From NCBI RefSeq assembly GCF_001902635.1, contig NZ_MJAO01000006.1, positions 1-64,000 on the forward strand: a DNA stretch of 64,000 bases, read 5' to 3'. The position numbers and the translations under genes are program-made. The stretch is from Serratia marcescens (lineage in GTDB: Bacteria > Pseudomonadota > Gammaproteobacteria > Enterobacterales > Enterobacteriaceae). The notes under the pieces were generated by a model that searched no databases, was not told where the DNA came from, and saw only the letters and a program-made list of their open reading frames with translations. Within the stretch, counting starts at the first letter, position 1; each line of letters opens with the position of its first letter. Positions 61,428-64,000 of this stretch are shown piece after piece.

Positions 61428-61550
61428 TGCGCATCCGGGTGCGATGCGCGGAATTGCGCCGCTCTGTGCCTGCTGTTTCGGCCATCGTTTGGCCGAATGA
61501 AGGGGAGAATGTCAGCGTGAATTCTTTCAGGGCAGCAAGGAGCAGAGGGC

Positions 61551-61925
61551 ATGATAAAGGATATCAGCAATATGGCCGAGGCCGAACGCGGCGTGATGGG
61601 AACGATGAAAGCGCGCGCCGAGCTTAAATCAGCGGCATTCAGCGAGATATTGGGGGCCGCCGACGGTAAGGCGCAGCAAAACAAGGCCAACCCGCTGTCG
61701 CGCATCACGGCACATACGGTACAGAATATGACGGCGCTGTTTGCCTCCGCGCCTAAAGCGGCGGTTACCCACGCCGCGGCGGCCGACACGCTCTCCTTCG
61801 AGCAGCGGGCGACCTTGACGGAAAGTGCAGAGCTGTTGCAAACGCGGACGAACTATCTGCGGATGGCGTTGCAATTGCACAATCCGGGCACCGCGTTCAG
61901 CGCGCCTGCACTGCTCAAGTTGTGA
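61551..61925 (+). CDS. Hypothetical protein, unrecognised
   Basis: A 124-residue Ala-rich protein, mostly helical by composition, with no signal peptide and no membrane segment. The ATG at 61551 follows AAGGAGCAGAGGGC, a good ribosome-binding site. It has no counterpart in the E. coli order, and I do not recognise a family. The pattern of a polar N-terminus and regular Ala/Leu spacing would fit a small secreted or structural protein, but this is only an impression. Confidence 0.6.
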   Translation: MIKDISNMAEAERGVMGTMKARAELKSAAFSEILGAADGKAQQNKANPLSRITAHTVQNMTALFASAPKAAVTHAAAADTLSFEQRATLTESAELLQTRTNYLRMALQLHNPGTAFSAPALLKL

Positions 61926-62024
61926 TTCGAGGGGAAGTGGAGCGCCCTACGCGCGGCGCTCCGGTGCGGACTGTACGGGCTTTCTGATGAAGCCCTGGGA
62001 TTTTCCCTGGTATGGCGTGTCTCT

Positions 62025-62291
62025 TTAGCGGTACAGCTCTGCGCTGACGTGTATCGTGCTGTTGTCGCTCGGTTCATGCAGGGCGATGATGCGATAAGAC
62101 GTCGCGCCGCGCTGGTCGGCGATTTTGCTGACCTGGCTGCTGGCATCATCCGGCGAAACCACGTTTTGGTTCAGCGTGACGAAACCGACGCTCTGGCGTT
62201 GATCGGCCTGGTGTGAGGTGATCTCCGTCGCGGCCATCACGTTGGCGGAGAACAAGACGGCCAGCGCCGTCGCGAGAATCATGCGTTTCAT
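62025..62291 (-). CDS. yjfY: DUF1471 exported protein (YjfY-type)
   Basis: The 88-residue protein has a signal peptide (MKRMILATALAVLFSANVMA) and a DUF1471 domain, with RGATSYRIIALHEPSDNSTI near the end. Position just before rpsF matches E. coli yjfY. It is the third DUF1471 gene of this stretch and shares the SYRI/YYRI motif with its neighbours. The start ATG has AAGAGAGG upstream. Confidence 0.8.
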   Translation of the reverse strand: MKRMILATALAVLFSANVMAATEITSHQADQRQSVGFVTLNQNVVSPDDASSQVSKIADQRGATSYRIIALHEPSDNSTIHVSAELYR

Positions 62292-62617
62292 AGTGCCTCT
62301 CTTAACCCTTTGCCGTTACGGCCTGACAGCGAGTGTCGCTGTGGCAAAAAGTCATTTATCTGCATTGAATAACCTGGAATCTTTTTCGTCGCGCTGTCTG
62401 CGGCGGATATGGTTAATTTTAGTCCGTCGCGGGGGATTAAAAAGCGGGGCATTTTGATGGCCTTTTTCAAAAAAAGTGAAATAGATTTGTGACTCAGCGC
62501 TGATTTCATTGAAAGATTTTTGAAACCGATGGATCGGCGTACATGGGTTTACCCGCAGGCAAATCGTGCTATTTCCCCTACCGCCTCGCATTAACGCGAA
62601 TAAAACCCACGCAGTCC

Positions 62618-62646
62618 TTGAGTTTCCCGCCCTGCGTCAGTATGAT
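62618..62646 (+). promoter_or_regulatory. Promoter of the rpsF operon
   Basis: TTGAGT (62618-62623) and TATGAT (62641-62646) with a 17-bp spacer, about 95 bp before rpsF. The rest of the 452-bp gap between yjfY and rpsF (62292-62744) holds the leader described next and no gene. Confidence 0.7.
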
Positions 62647-62674
62647 TACGCGTCATTTTTCAGCCGCACTTAAA

Positions 62675-63143
<469 letters not shown>

Positions 63144-63151
63144 TTGCCGCC

Positions 63152-63701
<550 letters not shown>

Positions 63702-63728
63702 TCGGCCACTGTCCATTAACGACTTTGA

Positions 63729-64000
<272 letters not shown>

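Overview
The window is chromosomal DNA of an enterobacterium, most likely Serratia (S. marcescens group). The core genes are GC-rich and follow the order known from E. coli around 94 min (pheU - yjdC - dsbD - cutA - dcuA - aspA - fxsA - groESL - ... - rpsF - priB - rpsR - rplI) almost gene for gene. The ampC/blc block of E. coli is absent between gdx and frd, and ERIC repeats punctuate three intergenic gaps. The genus call is an inference from synteny and protein similarity.

Positions 1-15647 are the integrase-proximal end of a genomic island sitting at the 3' end of a tRNA-Phe gene. From left to right they hold: the tail of a T5orf172/DUF4041-type protein; a VasL-like type VI secretion gene; a four-gene QatABCD anti-phage operon whose qatC is broken by a one-base frameshift; a decayed second copy of the vasL 3' end; a protein made of five exact 48-residue SANT/Myb-like units; a small minus-strand Cys-rich protein; two exported proteins of unknown function; a Hachiman defence pair (hamA-hamB); a small hypothetical ORF; the C-terminal stump of one P4-type integrase; and a complete second P4-type integrase. 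The island is visibly AT-richer than the core, most of all in hamAB. Its distal attachment site lies outside the window.

Positions 15648-39240 are core genome. They carry envelope thiol-redox genes (dsbD, cutA), anaerobic C4-dicarboxylate metabolism (dcuA, aspA, frdABCD with an FNR-type promoter), the heat-shock groESL operon behind a sigma-32 promoter, the whole EF-P lysylation set (efp, epmA, epmB), the entericidin pair, and a guanidine exporter behind a two-hairpin guanidine-II riboswitch. After these come mscM, psd, rsgA and orn.

Positions 39337-40107 hold three tandem tRNA-Gly genes and then an AT-rich gap with DnaA boxes and a perfect IHF consensus. This is the place where E. coli keeps datA, the DnaA-titration locus.

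Positions 40077-64000 carry queG, the nnr-tsaE-amiB-mutL-miaA-hfq-hflX-hflK-hflC superoperon, yjeT, purA, nsrR-rnr-rlmB, aidB, yjfL, three DUF1471-type small exported proteins, yjfP, one unrecognised gene, and the rpsF-priB-rpsR-rplI ribosomal operon, with rplI cut by the window end.
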